This document shows positions 52,930 through 64,000 of a stretch of DNA of 64,000 nt, one piece after another. The stretch covers positions 15,449,471 through 15,513,470 of the forward strand of contig OZ023267.1 in NCBI GenBank assembly GCA_964006375.1. Direction: 5' to 3'. A program made the position numbers and the translations under genes. Under the pieces are notes generated by a model, which saw nothing but the letters and a program-made list of their open reading frames with translations, was not told the origin of the DNA and searched no databases. Each line of letters opens with the position of its first letter. Position 1 is the first letter of the stretch. The stretch comes from Tillus elongatus (taxonomy: Eukaryota > Arthropoda > Insecta > Coleoptera > Cleridae).

Positions 52930-53660
52930 AAAGGTATGATTTTAACATAACGTTATAGATGGCTTAGTCGTTATATAGAAGCAAGACCCCGACTTATGAA
53001 CGAATAAACATTCCATTTGTCGAGCACGGCAGTGCACGGTTTGCCTGCACCGTTGTCTGTTGTTTTACTGTCATCTTGTTGCAGCACAAGAAACCCGCAC
53101 GTCCACAAGTCATAAACTGTAATTTACCACCACGTCCACATTCGTGGATCCTTGTTGGTTGCCATTTCCTTCAAGACTGATTATTATTTGTTACTGTTAA
53201 AACTTCTGTCCAAAGTATTGTTATTCCGTTATTCAGATTTAATTTAATTTTATGTTAAAGAATACGTTTGTTCCAACAATGATTTCATAAAGTTTTCATT
53301 CAAAGTTGTCACATGTAAGCACAACTTAATAATATGTGCTGCTAGAGACAGGGCATATATAGGGTGAGGCAATAAATCTGATTATTTAGAAACTAGATGC
53401 ATTAGTTGAGTTCACCAAGTGCCCGCAGGTGCCAACAATTGAATTGTTTTATCAAAAAATGCTGACGCAACAAGTCAACTGTTGGCAGCTGCTGGTGCCT
53501 GGTGAGCTCGCCCAGTGATAATGTTTTACCAATATTTATCTGAAATAAAAGCACTATATTTTAAGAATTTTGTTATTCAGTGTGTCATTTGTTTCCTAGC
53601 ACTATTAACTTTCTTGTTTTAAATGTAAATTCGCCAAAAATGTTTACTATCATCTATTAT
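52930..53660 (+). repeat. Distal 3' flank of gene copy 2 (duplicated block)
   Basis: Aligns with 19775-20500: GTCTGTTGTTTTACT, CATCTTGTTGCAGCACA, CAAAGTATTGTTATTCC, AAAGTTGTCACATG, ATAATGTTTTACC. A different ~100-bp insert (53400-53515, an imperfect inverted repeat around CCAACAATTGAATTG and CAACTGTTGG) stands where copy 1 has the Penelope palindrome. Confidence 0.7.
53544..53549 (+). terminator. Candidate polyadenylation signal, gene copy 2
   Basis: AATAAA conserved with 20405-20410. If used, the transcript would carry H20 and the satellite in a 3' UTR of about 4.7 kb; an earlier site may be used instead. Confidence 0.3.
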
Positions 53661-54589
53661 TATTTATACAATGTGTCTACTTAAGTAGGCTGTACCTATA
53701 TGGTAAATTGCTTTATTACTAATTTTAAGGAAAAGGCTCTGCTTTCTGAACAAATGATACTAAAGTATTCAAACTTGAGACAAGTAGTCAAAAATAGAAA
53801 ACTATAACTTAACACATCACATGTATATAGATACCTTGACGTAACCACTACATCATCCCCTAGAATCAATGCGAATCTGCACATCCGAAAATAGAGCGTC
53901 AAGCAAAAACCAGAGGGCAGTTAGTGCCAAGTGAGCTTGAGAGACGTAACACTACATTTTGTTATTTTTTAAGTTTTGTTAATAATATTTGTTATCTCCA
54001 TACTTGTCTTTGTGGTGAAAAACTACCCTCCACCCTGTATGACAAACAACAACCTGTTATAAACTGCTTTTAAGTAATAAAAGTTACATTTAATTTTGCA
54101 CACATCTTGCTGATAAAGAGTTATTTCCTTTATTTGTTACAAATTTGATAACTTTCATATCCCTTATCTTTTGTGCTTCAGCTTTTTGATGATGCATCAC
54201 AGATTAATTTATTTTACAAATATCAAATTGCATCTTTGCTGCCTCTGAAGAATTACCATTGGCAAATCCATAAATGAAGTGTATGTCTCCCTTTCCTTGA
54301 TTCTGAAATACATTAGGCATTTTAAGAAACTTTAAAGAGGATATAAACGTATGAAATGATTTCAACAGTTGTTATAAGTAACGAAGGTAACGTAGTCAGT
54401 ACACATAAATTGTCACTGTCAGAAGTTAATAAGGTAACTAAGGCAACATAGTCGAAGAAACCCTAAATTTGTTGTCTCATTTTAGTTACGTTTCTTTAGA
54501 CTTATTTCGATTATTATGTTTTTTTAGCCACGGTCAGTTAGAAAAAGATTTCAATTGTCCATTGAACGAAATGGGTCTTGTTTTGAACA
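53661..54589. other. Unassigned spacer
   Basis: No convincing gene. An open frame at 54469-54744 runs into the palindromic repeat below. Nothing else seen. Confidence 0.4.
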
Positions 54590-55415
54590 TCTTAACGTTT
54601 CGGCTCCTGTTTTGGAGCCATTTTCAAGAGGTAAAGGAAATATGTAAGGACACTCTAGCGGTGCTATCGGGGCGGCAAGGCCGCGGACGAGCCCTGAGGG
54701 AAAAAAAAGGACACTCTAAGGCCTCGATCTGCCTACTCGCTTAGAGTGGTGGACAAAGGTGGGTAAAGGAAATATGTAAGGACACTCTAAGGCCTCAATC
54801 TGCCTACTCCTTAGAGTGGTGGAGAAAGGTGGGTAAAGTAAATATGTAAGGACACTCTAAGGCCTCAATCTGCCTACTCCTTAGAGTGGTGGACAAAGGT
54901 GGGTAAAGGAAAGGTCTCTCTGAGGCCTAGGGTTGAACACACTGAGACCTCACAGACGATCTCTGGCGAGATTTGGGAAGGAGGCAGATTGAGGCTCCGT
55001 AATTGAGCTACAACAACCCAACCCAGCTTTGTCCACCGCTCTAAGGAGTAGGCAGATTGAGGCCTTAGAGTGTCCTTACATATTTCCTTTACCCACCTTT
55101 GTCCACCACTCTAAGGAGTAGGCAGATTGAGACCTTAGAGTGTCCTTACATATTTCCTTTATGCACCTTTGTTCACCACTCTAAGGAGTAGGCAGATTGA
55201 GGCCTTACATTGTCCTTACATATTTCCTTTACCCACCTTTGTCCACCACTCTAAGGAGTAGGCAGATTGAGGCCTAAGATTGTCCTTACATATTTCCTTT
55301 ACCCACCTTTGTCCACCACTCTAAGGAGTAGGCAGATTGAGGCCTTAGAGTGTCCTTACATATTTCCTTTACCTCTTGAAACTGGCTCCAAAACAGGAGC
55401 TGAAACGTCGAGTTT
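54590..55415. repeat. Large palindrome of 70-bp tandem units with Penelope-type ends
   Basis: The left end AACGTTTCGGCTCCTGTTTT / GGAGCCATTTTCAAGAGG is mirrored by the right end CCTCTTGAAACTGGCTCC / AAAACAGGAGCTGAAACGT. Between them, units of 70 bp (GGAAATATGTAAGGACACTC, CTCAATCTGCCTACTCC, TTAGAGTGGTGGACAAAGG) run about three times in one sense and five times in the other, around a unique centre near 54915-55030. No coding content. Confidence 0.88.
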
Positions 55416-55456
55416 TCCTGAATTCTGGACGTGGTTCAACCCGAGAACAAATTATT

Positions 55457-55559
<103 letters not shown>

Positions 55560-55825
55560 CACACTTCAACATATCCTCCATTTCTTTTCATGGTTTCCAT
55601 TTTATTAGAAAATTCTCCCAATACAGCCCTAATTATATTAGAGTTATTACATCGTTTCTATAATTATCCGTTCTAAATGTTGAATGTCTGTGAAAGGCCC
55701 TGTTAAATAATTTTCCGTTTCAAGTAACTACAAAAATATCACTAAGGGGTTTAAGTTGGGCCAACTAACTGGCCAAAAAATCATTGAAAAGATGCATTTT
55801 TATAATTTATTTAGTATTATTTATT

Positions 55826-56174
55826 AAATCCTTGGTGGTTCGGTGGTAAAAATGTGTGCCTCTGAACCGAAGGGTACTGGGTTTGATCCCAGGGTTCTCC
55901 TTTCATTTTTCAGTACATACTGTCACATTAGCATCAACCGAGGTTGTGTCATTGAGTTTGAGCAAGTTGAATGTCTGCACGTTCCGCCCTCCGGAGGGGG
56001 CGTAAAGTCGCCGGTCCCGTGTCCATGCACGTTAAATATCCATACCCTCCTTACAGAAAGGCAGGGGCTCGGCAAAATTTCCAGGATAGTGAGATGAAAC
56101 TGCTCCCTGGCGTCGGTGATTGGCAATAGTTGCGGAAATAATCCGACGTTAAAGAAACAAAGCATACATATACA
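55826..56174 (+). mobile_element. tRNA-derived SINE, copy 3, with 14-bp target duplication
   Basis: A-box-like TTGGTGGTTCGGTGGTAA, B-box-like GGGTTTGATCCCAGGG, body nearly identical to copy 2 (CGTTCCGCCCTCCGGAGGGG, CTCCCTGGCGTCGGTGATT), tail CGTTAAAGAAACAAAGCATA. Target duplication TAGTATTATTTATT at 55812-55825 and 56175-56188. The low divergence from copy 2 suggests recent activity. Confidence 0.92.
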
Positions 56175-56188
56175 TAGTATTATTTATT

Positions 56189-56689
56189 GATTATAATTAT
56201 ACATTGTATCTATACAAAAGTCTCGTCTGTAGTATATTAACACAATTTAAAATATGTTTGGCCTAAAACTAATTCACGACGTCGACTCGAATTTGACATA
56301 TGTATGTACTATTAAATATTGACATACCTGAATTTAATTTATATCATATGATCTTTTCAGATTAGGAAGTTTTTTACTTTACTACATTAATTTGGTTCCA
56401 CATAAATAAAATGTTTCTTTTGTCTATCCATTACAACACCAAAATTATGAATTTTTTGCATAACTTTTTTGTTAAAAATATTTTTCAAGTATCGCCCAAC
56501 TTCTAATGTAATATGACATGTTTCGTGTACCCAAACTTTCCTATTTTTGCCATACTTTTTGGTGTTCACATATGGGCTAGTCATTGAGAAAATAATTCGA
56601 CTGATTTTTTGGAAAAATTAAAAGTATTTATAGATTGTTGAAAAAAAGTCGTTATTTTATTCTTATAAACCCACATCAAAGACTCAATT
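56189..56689. other. Unassigned AT-rich spacer
   Basis: An open frame on the minus strand (56387-56584) has no recognisable domain. No other content seen. Confidence 0.4.
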
Positions 56690-57785
56690 GTATTTATTAC
56701 AAGCACAAACAAGGACAGCTTCTGGTCAAAACCAGCACCTTTATTTGAATTTAAGCTCTGCAGAAAGAACCGCTTCTTTAGACAGTGTCATTCCTCTAAA
56801 CTGTATCGAATTAATGCAGGACTCCCTCAAGGTTCAGGTTTAGCTCCTACTTTCCTCTCTAGCACATCCAACCCAGTTCACAGTTACGTGGACGACAGCA
56901 CCCTCCACTCCAATATACAATATTCTAAGCCTGTCTCTTTAGCCCAACTAGATGAGGATCGCAGACTCATGGAGGGTTCTATCTCCGTGGATCTCCAAAA
57001 AATATTAGACTGGGGAAGTAGAAGCCTTGTACAATTCAACCCCACCAAATCACAGTCTTGCTTTCTTTCTCATAAGAGATACACCAGCCCTAGACCCATC
57101 ACAATAAACAACCAAGTTATTCAAAGTAATGAGTCCTTTTCACTTGTTGGCATCTCTGTGGATCGAAATCTCAATTGGCACCAACATGTCACATCAATTG
57201 CAGAAGCGGCTGCTAAGAAATTAGGTTTCCTCTTCCGGGCACGCAAATACTTTTCACCAGCTAATCTCTATACTTTATATACTTCACAAATAAGACCAAA
57301 CCTCGAATACTGCCCCCACATCTGGGGGTGCTGCTGCCGCTTCTACACTCGCTATCCTGGACTCCATTCAGAAGAGAGCTATACGTCTCATCGGTGACCC
57401 TACCCTCACCCAAAGGCTGCCATCCCTTGCCCACCGACATGCTGTTGGTGACCTCTCTCTTATAGATATCTGCACGGGCACTGCTCAGAGGAGCTTTCTT
57501 CCATAGTTCCTCCACCTGCTGCCCCCAACAGATCTACCAAGGGAACAGAGCGAATGCACCCTTTTACTGTCCAGGTCACCAGACATAGAACATCTTGTTA
57601 TGCCCGCTCTTTTGTCCCGAGGACTTCTAAGTTGTGGAATTCCTTGCCGGCACATGTTTTTCCTTCTCCCCCGAACCTTCAAACCTTCAAGTCCAGAATT
57701 GCCTCTTTCCTCCTTGTCGACACCCACGGTACGAGAGTATTTAGGCTGTAAGCTCTCATGGTGTGTTGTTGAAATAAATAAATAA
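56690..57785 (+). pseudogene. LINE reverse transcriptase C-terminal fragment
   Basis: Frames read RINAGLPQGSGLAP (RT motif B) and SYVDDSTLH (motif C, YVDD). The residues normally lying between (LFxxYINDL) are missing, so there is an internal deletion. Then come GISVDRNLNWHQHV, AKKLGFLFRARKYF and YTSQIRPNLEYCPHIWG, the usual thumb region. A frameshift near 57330 is followed by RAIRLIGDP and the terminal SFVPRTSKLWNSLPAHVFPS. It ends in an (AAATA)n-type tail at 57770. Broadly CR1/Jockey-like. A second, shorter copy is at 7020-7275 in reverse. Not functional. Confidence 0.85.
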
Positions 57786-57789
57786 AAAA

Positions 57790-58790
57790 AGTGTTATACA
57801 ATTGATATAGGCTGTTATAATTTGGGGTTAAATAAAATGGAGAACCTTAGAATTTTTTTAGGTGGTCCGAAAATAAAAGACAAGTAGGTTAACTACATCA
57901 TAAGAATCAGTAGCAACCTCATCATCAAAGCTTCTACTATTATTTTTTTTTTTTTTTGAGATACTACGCTTGTCATAAAATAATATAAAGAAAATTATCT
58001 ACATGGGGATCCAGTTTTAAATAAAAAGGTTACATAGGGTTGAAAAAAACTTAATTATCTAATAGATATGTAAGTTATAGAATCTTGTGACTCTTCTCTG
58101 TTAGATTAATATTATTAAAACATTATACAAAAGCATACATACTACCTTTTAAATGATCGTAGTTATTTAATTTTTTTAAATCGTTTTTGAATTAAGTGTA
58201 AGTAAAAAGTTGTTGATTGTTATGTTTAAAAGTTAAAACTCTTATCGGGATGTTCATAATTTTCGTTAGTTTTGTTAAACATTGTTGGAACAAATTGAAA
58301 TATAATACGTTGTTTCACATTCTGTCTTAACCGAGATAGTGATCTCCAATGTTGGGCATCTAGAGCCGTTAATATGATTACTACAAACTACCTCATGTAT
58401 AAACTAGATCAATAGAGATATTATATTATTCCTGTACTGTGTACATACCAGAGTTATATATCTATAACATAATATATCTATACATATATATTATATTCAC
58501 TGTTGTTTGTTGATTGATTATTTTCAGTTATACCAACAACTACTAAGACCAAGAAAAGTGTGCTCATATTTACATTTGCCTTAATTTTAAATCAAATACT
58601 ATCCTTTTTTGCTAATAATTTTATTATACTATTTTTTATTTTATGTAATGTTATTGTTAGAGATAGTTATATATCGCACTGCACCTATGTAATGCATTTT
58701 AATTATTAAGTAAAGATTAAAATTCATATTCTAAAACTGTAGTTTTATTTTCGACTCTACGATTAACAAAAATAAAGAGGTTTGACAAAA
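57790..58790 (+). repeat. Duplicated flank blocks, copy 2 side
   Basis: 57790-58470 aligns with 22245-22990 and 58480-58760 with 26906-27180. The two parts are contiguous here, whereas in copy 1 the foldback F1 and a TA tract separate them. This is the pre-insertion state for F1. Confidence 0.75.
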
Positions 58791-58809
58791 TTTCCAGAAA
58801 CCAAAAGCA

Positions 58810-61095
58810 GAATCACAAAAAAAAAAAACATAAAAAGAATAACAGAGTTATCTACTAGATAATAACCTCGTCGAGAAGATCACACACTCCCTGGATAACG
58901 GGGAGGTGGCGGTGGCTGCATTTCTCGACATTGAAGGAGCATTCAACAATGCATTCCCTATCTCCCTCTACGAAGCCACTATCGCTAGAGGGGTGGAACC
59001 TACCATTTGTGGCTGGATCGGAAGCATGCTTCACAATCGGACCGTAATTACCTCGCTGCAGGGGGAGGTGGTCGGCTTAAGAGCTACGAGGGAGTTCTAT
59101 CCCCCTCTGTGGTCTCTCTTTGTGCACGTTTTGCTGGCTATCCTCGGACTGTGGGAGGTTGAGGTCCAGGCGTATGCTGATGATCTAGTCATAATGATTA
59201 GGGACAAATATGAGGAGGAATTAGCAAGTACTCTTCAGGAGACACTAAATGTAGTGAATGATTGGTGCCGGAGGGAACAGATGTCTGTGAACCACCGCAA
59301 AACGATCATTGTTCCATTTACCAGAAGAAGAAGGTTGGACAAATTAAAACCACCTATTCTTATGGCGGAAACGATTCCATTTTCGAAACAAGCAAAATAT
59401 CTGGGAGTTACCCTAGATAAGAAGCTCAACTAAGACATACAGTTAGAGAATGTAATCCGTAGGGCTAAACTGTCCCTGTGGACATGCCAGAGAATCTGTG
59501 GAAACAACTGGGGAACAAACCCCCAACAAATGTACTGGCTCTATGTAGTGGTTATCAGACAAATGATAACATATAGAGCCATAGGTAAGTGGCCTAAGGC
59601 ACTTCGTGGTATCGCGAGTGCCAAACTGGCTCATCTACAGAGACAAGCTTGTCTGATGATAACGGGAGCGGTAAGCACCGCACCATCAGCCGCTCTGGAG
59701 GTCCTCCTTAATATTCCACCTCTTCACATATGGTTGGAGAGGGTGGCGAGGTGGACAATGTACAGACTAAAACAAACGGCCGACAGTTTGCCGAAGGAAA
59801 TCAGTCTGGGAGGGTCCGGACTCCTCGATGACATTGAGGGTCACGGGATTCTGGGAATGGTCTCAGACTTGATGCCTACAAAGATTAGTAGAGATCTGTC
59901 TTTCAAGACCGTCCTCCCGGAAAGGGAGGACTGGGAGCGAAATGAAACGACCCTATTGAGAGCCGATCTCTGCTGGTACTCTGACGGCTCCAAAACCAAT
60001 ATGGGAGTAGGAGCCGGCGCATATGGGGGCAGCACCGATGCTAGACTATCAGCTAGCCTTGGCAAGGCAGAAGTGTATGCCATCGAGATGTGTGCAAGGG
60101 AAAGTATAAAAAACCAGTGCACACACAAATCGATAAAGATATATGCAGTTAGCTAAGCTGCAATAAAGGCTCTTGGTTCCTACCGGTGTAATTCAAAAAC
60201 GGTATGGAGTTGTAAATCTGCCCTTAACGAACTGGGCAGCTGTAATGAGGTGTCGCTGGTCTGGATACCGGGTCACTGGGACCATGATGGCAATGTTGCG
60301 GCCGACGCACTTGCCAGGAGTGGTGCCCAGAGAGACTTTGTCGGACCAGAACCGATGCTGGGGATAACATCATGCACAGCAAAACGCACCTTAAAGACCT
60401 GGACAGAAAGAATGACAATAAAGTATTGACAAAATCTTCCAGGATTAGCTCACCCTAAGGCCTTCATAAATGGCCTGTCTGAGTCAAGGGCTAAAAAACT
60501 TTTAGAGTTAAACAGACAACAACTGAGTACTCTAGTCGGCCTGTATACAAGACACTGCCGCTTGCGTCACCACATGCACCGTATTGAAGTCGGTCAGGAG
60601 CCCGAGTGCCGGCTGTGTATGGAGAGTGACGAGACAGCAGAGCACGTACTGTGTTCCTGTCCGGCAGCGGACATGACTAGATACCTGCTCTTTGGCAAGA
60701 TAAAGCTTGCTCCGGAGGATCTGGATCAACTTTAGCCCACAAAGATTATCGACCTCTGCAGGAGGCTGGCTTTGTTGGGCGAAATATAGACTATTAGGCG
60801 TGAGCCACAATAGACCTTATAGTCGCGGTGGAGGGACCGGTATGGCCCACTCACAATCAAACCTAACCTAACCTATCTACTAGATACATATTTCGACAAC
60901 AAAGTTGTCTTCATCTATAGCTGTCGCTGTTTAGCGACAGCTACTGATGAAGACAACATCGATGTTTAGCGACAGCTACTGATGAAGACAAATTCGCTGT
61001 TTAGCGACAGCTATTGATGAAGACGAATTCGTTGTCGAAATATGCATCTAGCGGATAACTTTTTGTTATTATCTTTGTGGTTTTCTGTGGTGATG
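58810..61095. mobile_element. Inverted-repeat element with 36-bp units, split by a LINE
   Basis: Left arm (58810-58861, continued at 60887-60912: CATATTTCGACAACAAAGTT) is mirrored by the right arm 61025-61095 (GTTGTCGAAATATGCATC, CTAGCGGATAAC). The centre holds three 36-bp units, TTTAGCGACAGCTACTGATG then AAGACAA, at about 60929, 60965 and 61001. The 'GATGAAGAC ... TTGTCGAAAT' layout again recalls Penelope-type ends. The LINE at 58862-60873 inserted in the left arm. Confidence 0.75.
58862..60873 (+). pseudogene. 5'-truncated R1/Jockey-type LINE, decayed, telomere-like tail
   Basis: Frames give RT motif A (AFLDIEGAFNNAF), a damaged motif B (ATREFYPPLWSLF, about seven residues lost) and motif C (AYADDLVIMI) at 58906-59433. 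A stop follows at about 59430. Then comes the thumb/RNase H part (WYSDGSKTNMGVGAGAYG, AEVYAIEMCARE) to 60156, a frame change, VWIPGHWDHDGNVAADALAR near 60260, and the terminal Cys/His motif CRLCMESDETAEHVLCSCP near 60610. The 3' end is about three AACCT units, the complement of the common insect telomere repeat. A 13-bp target duplication TATCTACTAGATA is at 58849-58861 and 60874-60886. Dead copy of the same broad group as 46276-47346. Confidence 0.9.
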
Positions 61096-61469
61096 CTGCT
61101 TTTTGTTTCGGTTTCCCGCCACAGTGTTCGGCCTCAGTCTTTTAAAATTTCCAGGATCGTTAGATAAAACTGCTCCCTGGCGTCAGTGATTGGCCATGAT
61201 CGCAGAAACAGACGAAAGCTAAAGAAACAAAATACATAGAACATATACCAACATCAGTATTTTAAGGACAAGTAGAACAGATACTTACAAAGTTGACTTT
61301 GAAAATATGTCTGGCAATATACCATTACCTACTACAACATGAGTGATCTTATTCTCCAGCAAAAACCTCTTAGAATTGATCAAACCATTTGTTAGATCGG
61401 AAAACATTATTCCTAGTCATGTCCGAAAAAAATAGTTAGGAAAATTTAGGAAATAAGTACTAGAGTTAC
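61096..61469 (+). repeat. Duplicated flank block with SINE remnant, copy 2 side
   Basis: 61140-61465 aligns with 27185-27470. It includes a 5'-truncated SINE (CTGCTCCCTGGCGTCAGTG, AAAGAAACAAAATACATAG). The SINE remnant is shared by both copies, so this SINE family was already present before the duplication. Confidence 0.7.
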
Positions 61470-62985
<1,516 letters not shown>

Positions 62986-63054
62986 CGGCTGAATACCTAG
63001 AAAACAAAAATATATGATCCTGTTGGTGTAAAACATTGGTAAGGGCTAAATCCC

Positions 63055-63295
63055 AAATCAAGTTAGTATGTAATAGTACACTAAGTGAGTGGTGAACGTG
63101 TCGCCACCTAGTTGCGGAACTAAGTAGTATGTTGTCACGCAGGCTCCAAATAACACAAAGTGTTAAAAAAAATAGAGACTGTATACAACCAACTAAAAAT
63201 TTTAGTAAATTGTTAGCCCTGGCCCATTTCTACCCTAATATAGGGACAAAGTATGTAAGGCTAGATGCATTCTCACAACAATAGTAATAGTACAT
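63055..63295 (-). repeat. Dispersed repeat P1, copy 3 (reverse)
   Basis: Reverse complement of 1-345: ACGTGTCGCCACCTAGTTGC, TAGTATGTTGTCACGC, GGCTAGATGCATTCTCACAA. Opposite orientation to the copy at the start of the window. Confidence 0.7.
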
Positions 63296-64000
63296 CTAGA
63301 AAACTGCAAAGTAAATTAAAGAAATAGCTAGAAAACTAAGGCCTATAAAAATTCATACCAAAACCGATCTAAAGATTAAAAAACAATTTAAAACTTTCAG
63401 ACTACCTACTACTTACTATAGTAATTACTTCATGTTTAGCTATAATAGACAAAAACATAATTGCACTTCGTTGCTGTAATATTTTTTGTGTTCACTTATT
63501 ATAAAACGGGGTAAGAACTTTTTGCTTGCAGTAAGTTTATTAGGCGCAACAAATATATATTCCGCAATTGACAAAATATTTAACTGGAAACCACTTACCC
63601 ACAATATCCCCTTTAAATACTGAAAGAAACACTAAACTAAAAGTCCAACACAAACGAAAATTACAAACACTTTTTTAACAGTCAAGAATAAGGTAATCAA
63701 GCCTTCATTGATCTATTTTTAATATATAATTAAATGCACAGCCACCTAAGTAAATTATTGTTAGGAGGAATAATTTTCCTTAATTTCTGAACATAAAAAG
63801 AAATAATTGAAATACGCTAATACACTTGCTTCAAATTTATGTAATTTTTGATAACACAAACTTCGAGAAGTTTTAATATGTACTGTTTTATACCATAGCT
63901 TATTAAATAAATATACAGTACATTTTTGCCTAGTTTCATAAAGCTCCATGAAATATTTAGCGGATGGTCAGTCAATCAAGTCTTAATACAACTCATCGTA
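63296..64000. other. Unassigned AT-rich end of window
   Basis: A 62-codon minus-strand frame (63761-63949) has no recognisable family. No repeat match seen. Confidence 0.4.

Noticed and set aside
60861..60873. Interstitial telomere tract
   Set aside because: Only about three AACCT units, located exactly at the 3' end of a LINE before its target duplication.

Overview
This is an insect-type nuclear genome window: AT-rich, with introns, BTB/Pipsqueak regulators, insect-style non-LTR retrotransposons and Penelope, Crypton, hAT-like and Tc1/mariner relics. The insect assignment follows from the BTB-psq protein pair. A beetle is a guess from general repeat character and is not shown by the sequence. 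There are no prokaryotic operons, rRNA genes, CRISPR arrays or convincing functional tRNA genes.

Host genes. Only two host genes are well supported. They are tandem paralogues on the + strand, each with a BTB exon and a Pipsqueak-HTH exon joined by a phase-0 intron: copy 1 at 17507-19353 and copy 2 at 44670-48854. Both reading frames are intact, which suggests both proteins are maintained. Their 3' flanks are also homologous, in patches: 19354-20500 with 48855-49260 and 52930-53660; 22245-22990 with 57790-58470; 26906-27470 with 58480-58790 and 61140-61465. The window is therefore an old segmental duplication, later pulled apart by different insertions in each copy. The first part of the 3' UTR is better conserved than the coding exons and carries a shared Pumilio-type motif.

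Mobile DNA. Nearly everything else is mobile. The dominant family (about 20 copies, called family H here) starts with AGTGAATTTTC. Most copies have a long (TA)n tract at a fixed central position. The family ends with GAAAATTCACT, a small hairpin (ACGCA/TGCGT) and a T-run. Two filled/empty site comparisons inside the window show insertion into T-runs. This architecture matches non-autonomous Helentron-type elements (HINE/DINE-1-like). Into and around these elements are inserted: a tRNA-derived SINE (three near-complete copies with 12-14 bp target duplications), an hAT-like element with an 8-bp duplication, a second hAT-like element holding nineteen 95/98-bp repeats, a Crypton-like tyrosine recombinase gene with a 66-bp intron, two R1/Jockey-type LINE 3' ends with clear target duplications, two other LINE fragments, Penelope-like endonuclease pieces and palindromic ends, foldback elements with long inverted arms, a Tc1/mariner-type pseudogene, and a 26-bp satellite.

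Layout. 1-17.3 kb: repeats. 17.4-20.5 kb: gene copy 1. 20.5-44.5 kb: downstream duplicated blocks, foldbacks, minisatellite, hAT, Crypton. 44.6-49.3 kb: gene copy 2, with a LINE in its intron. 49.3-64 kb: satellite, palindromes, SINE, LINEs and the rest of the duplicated flank.
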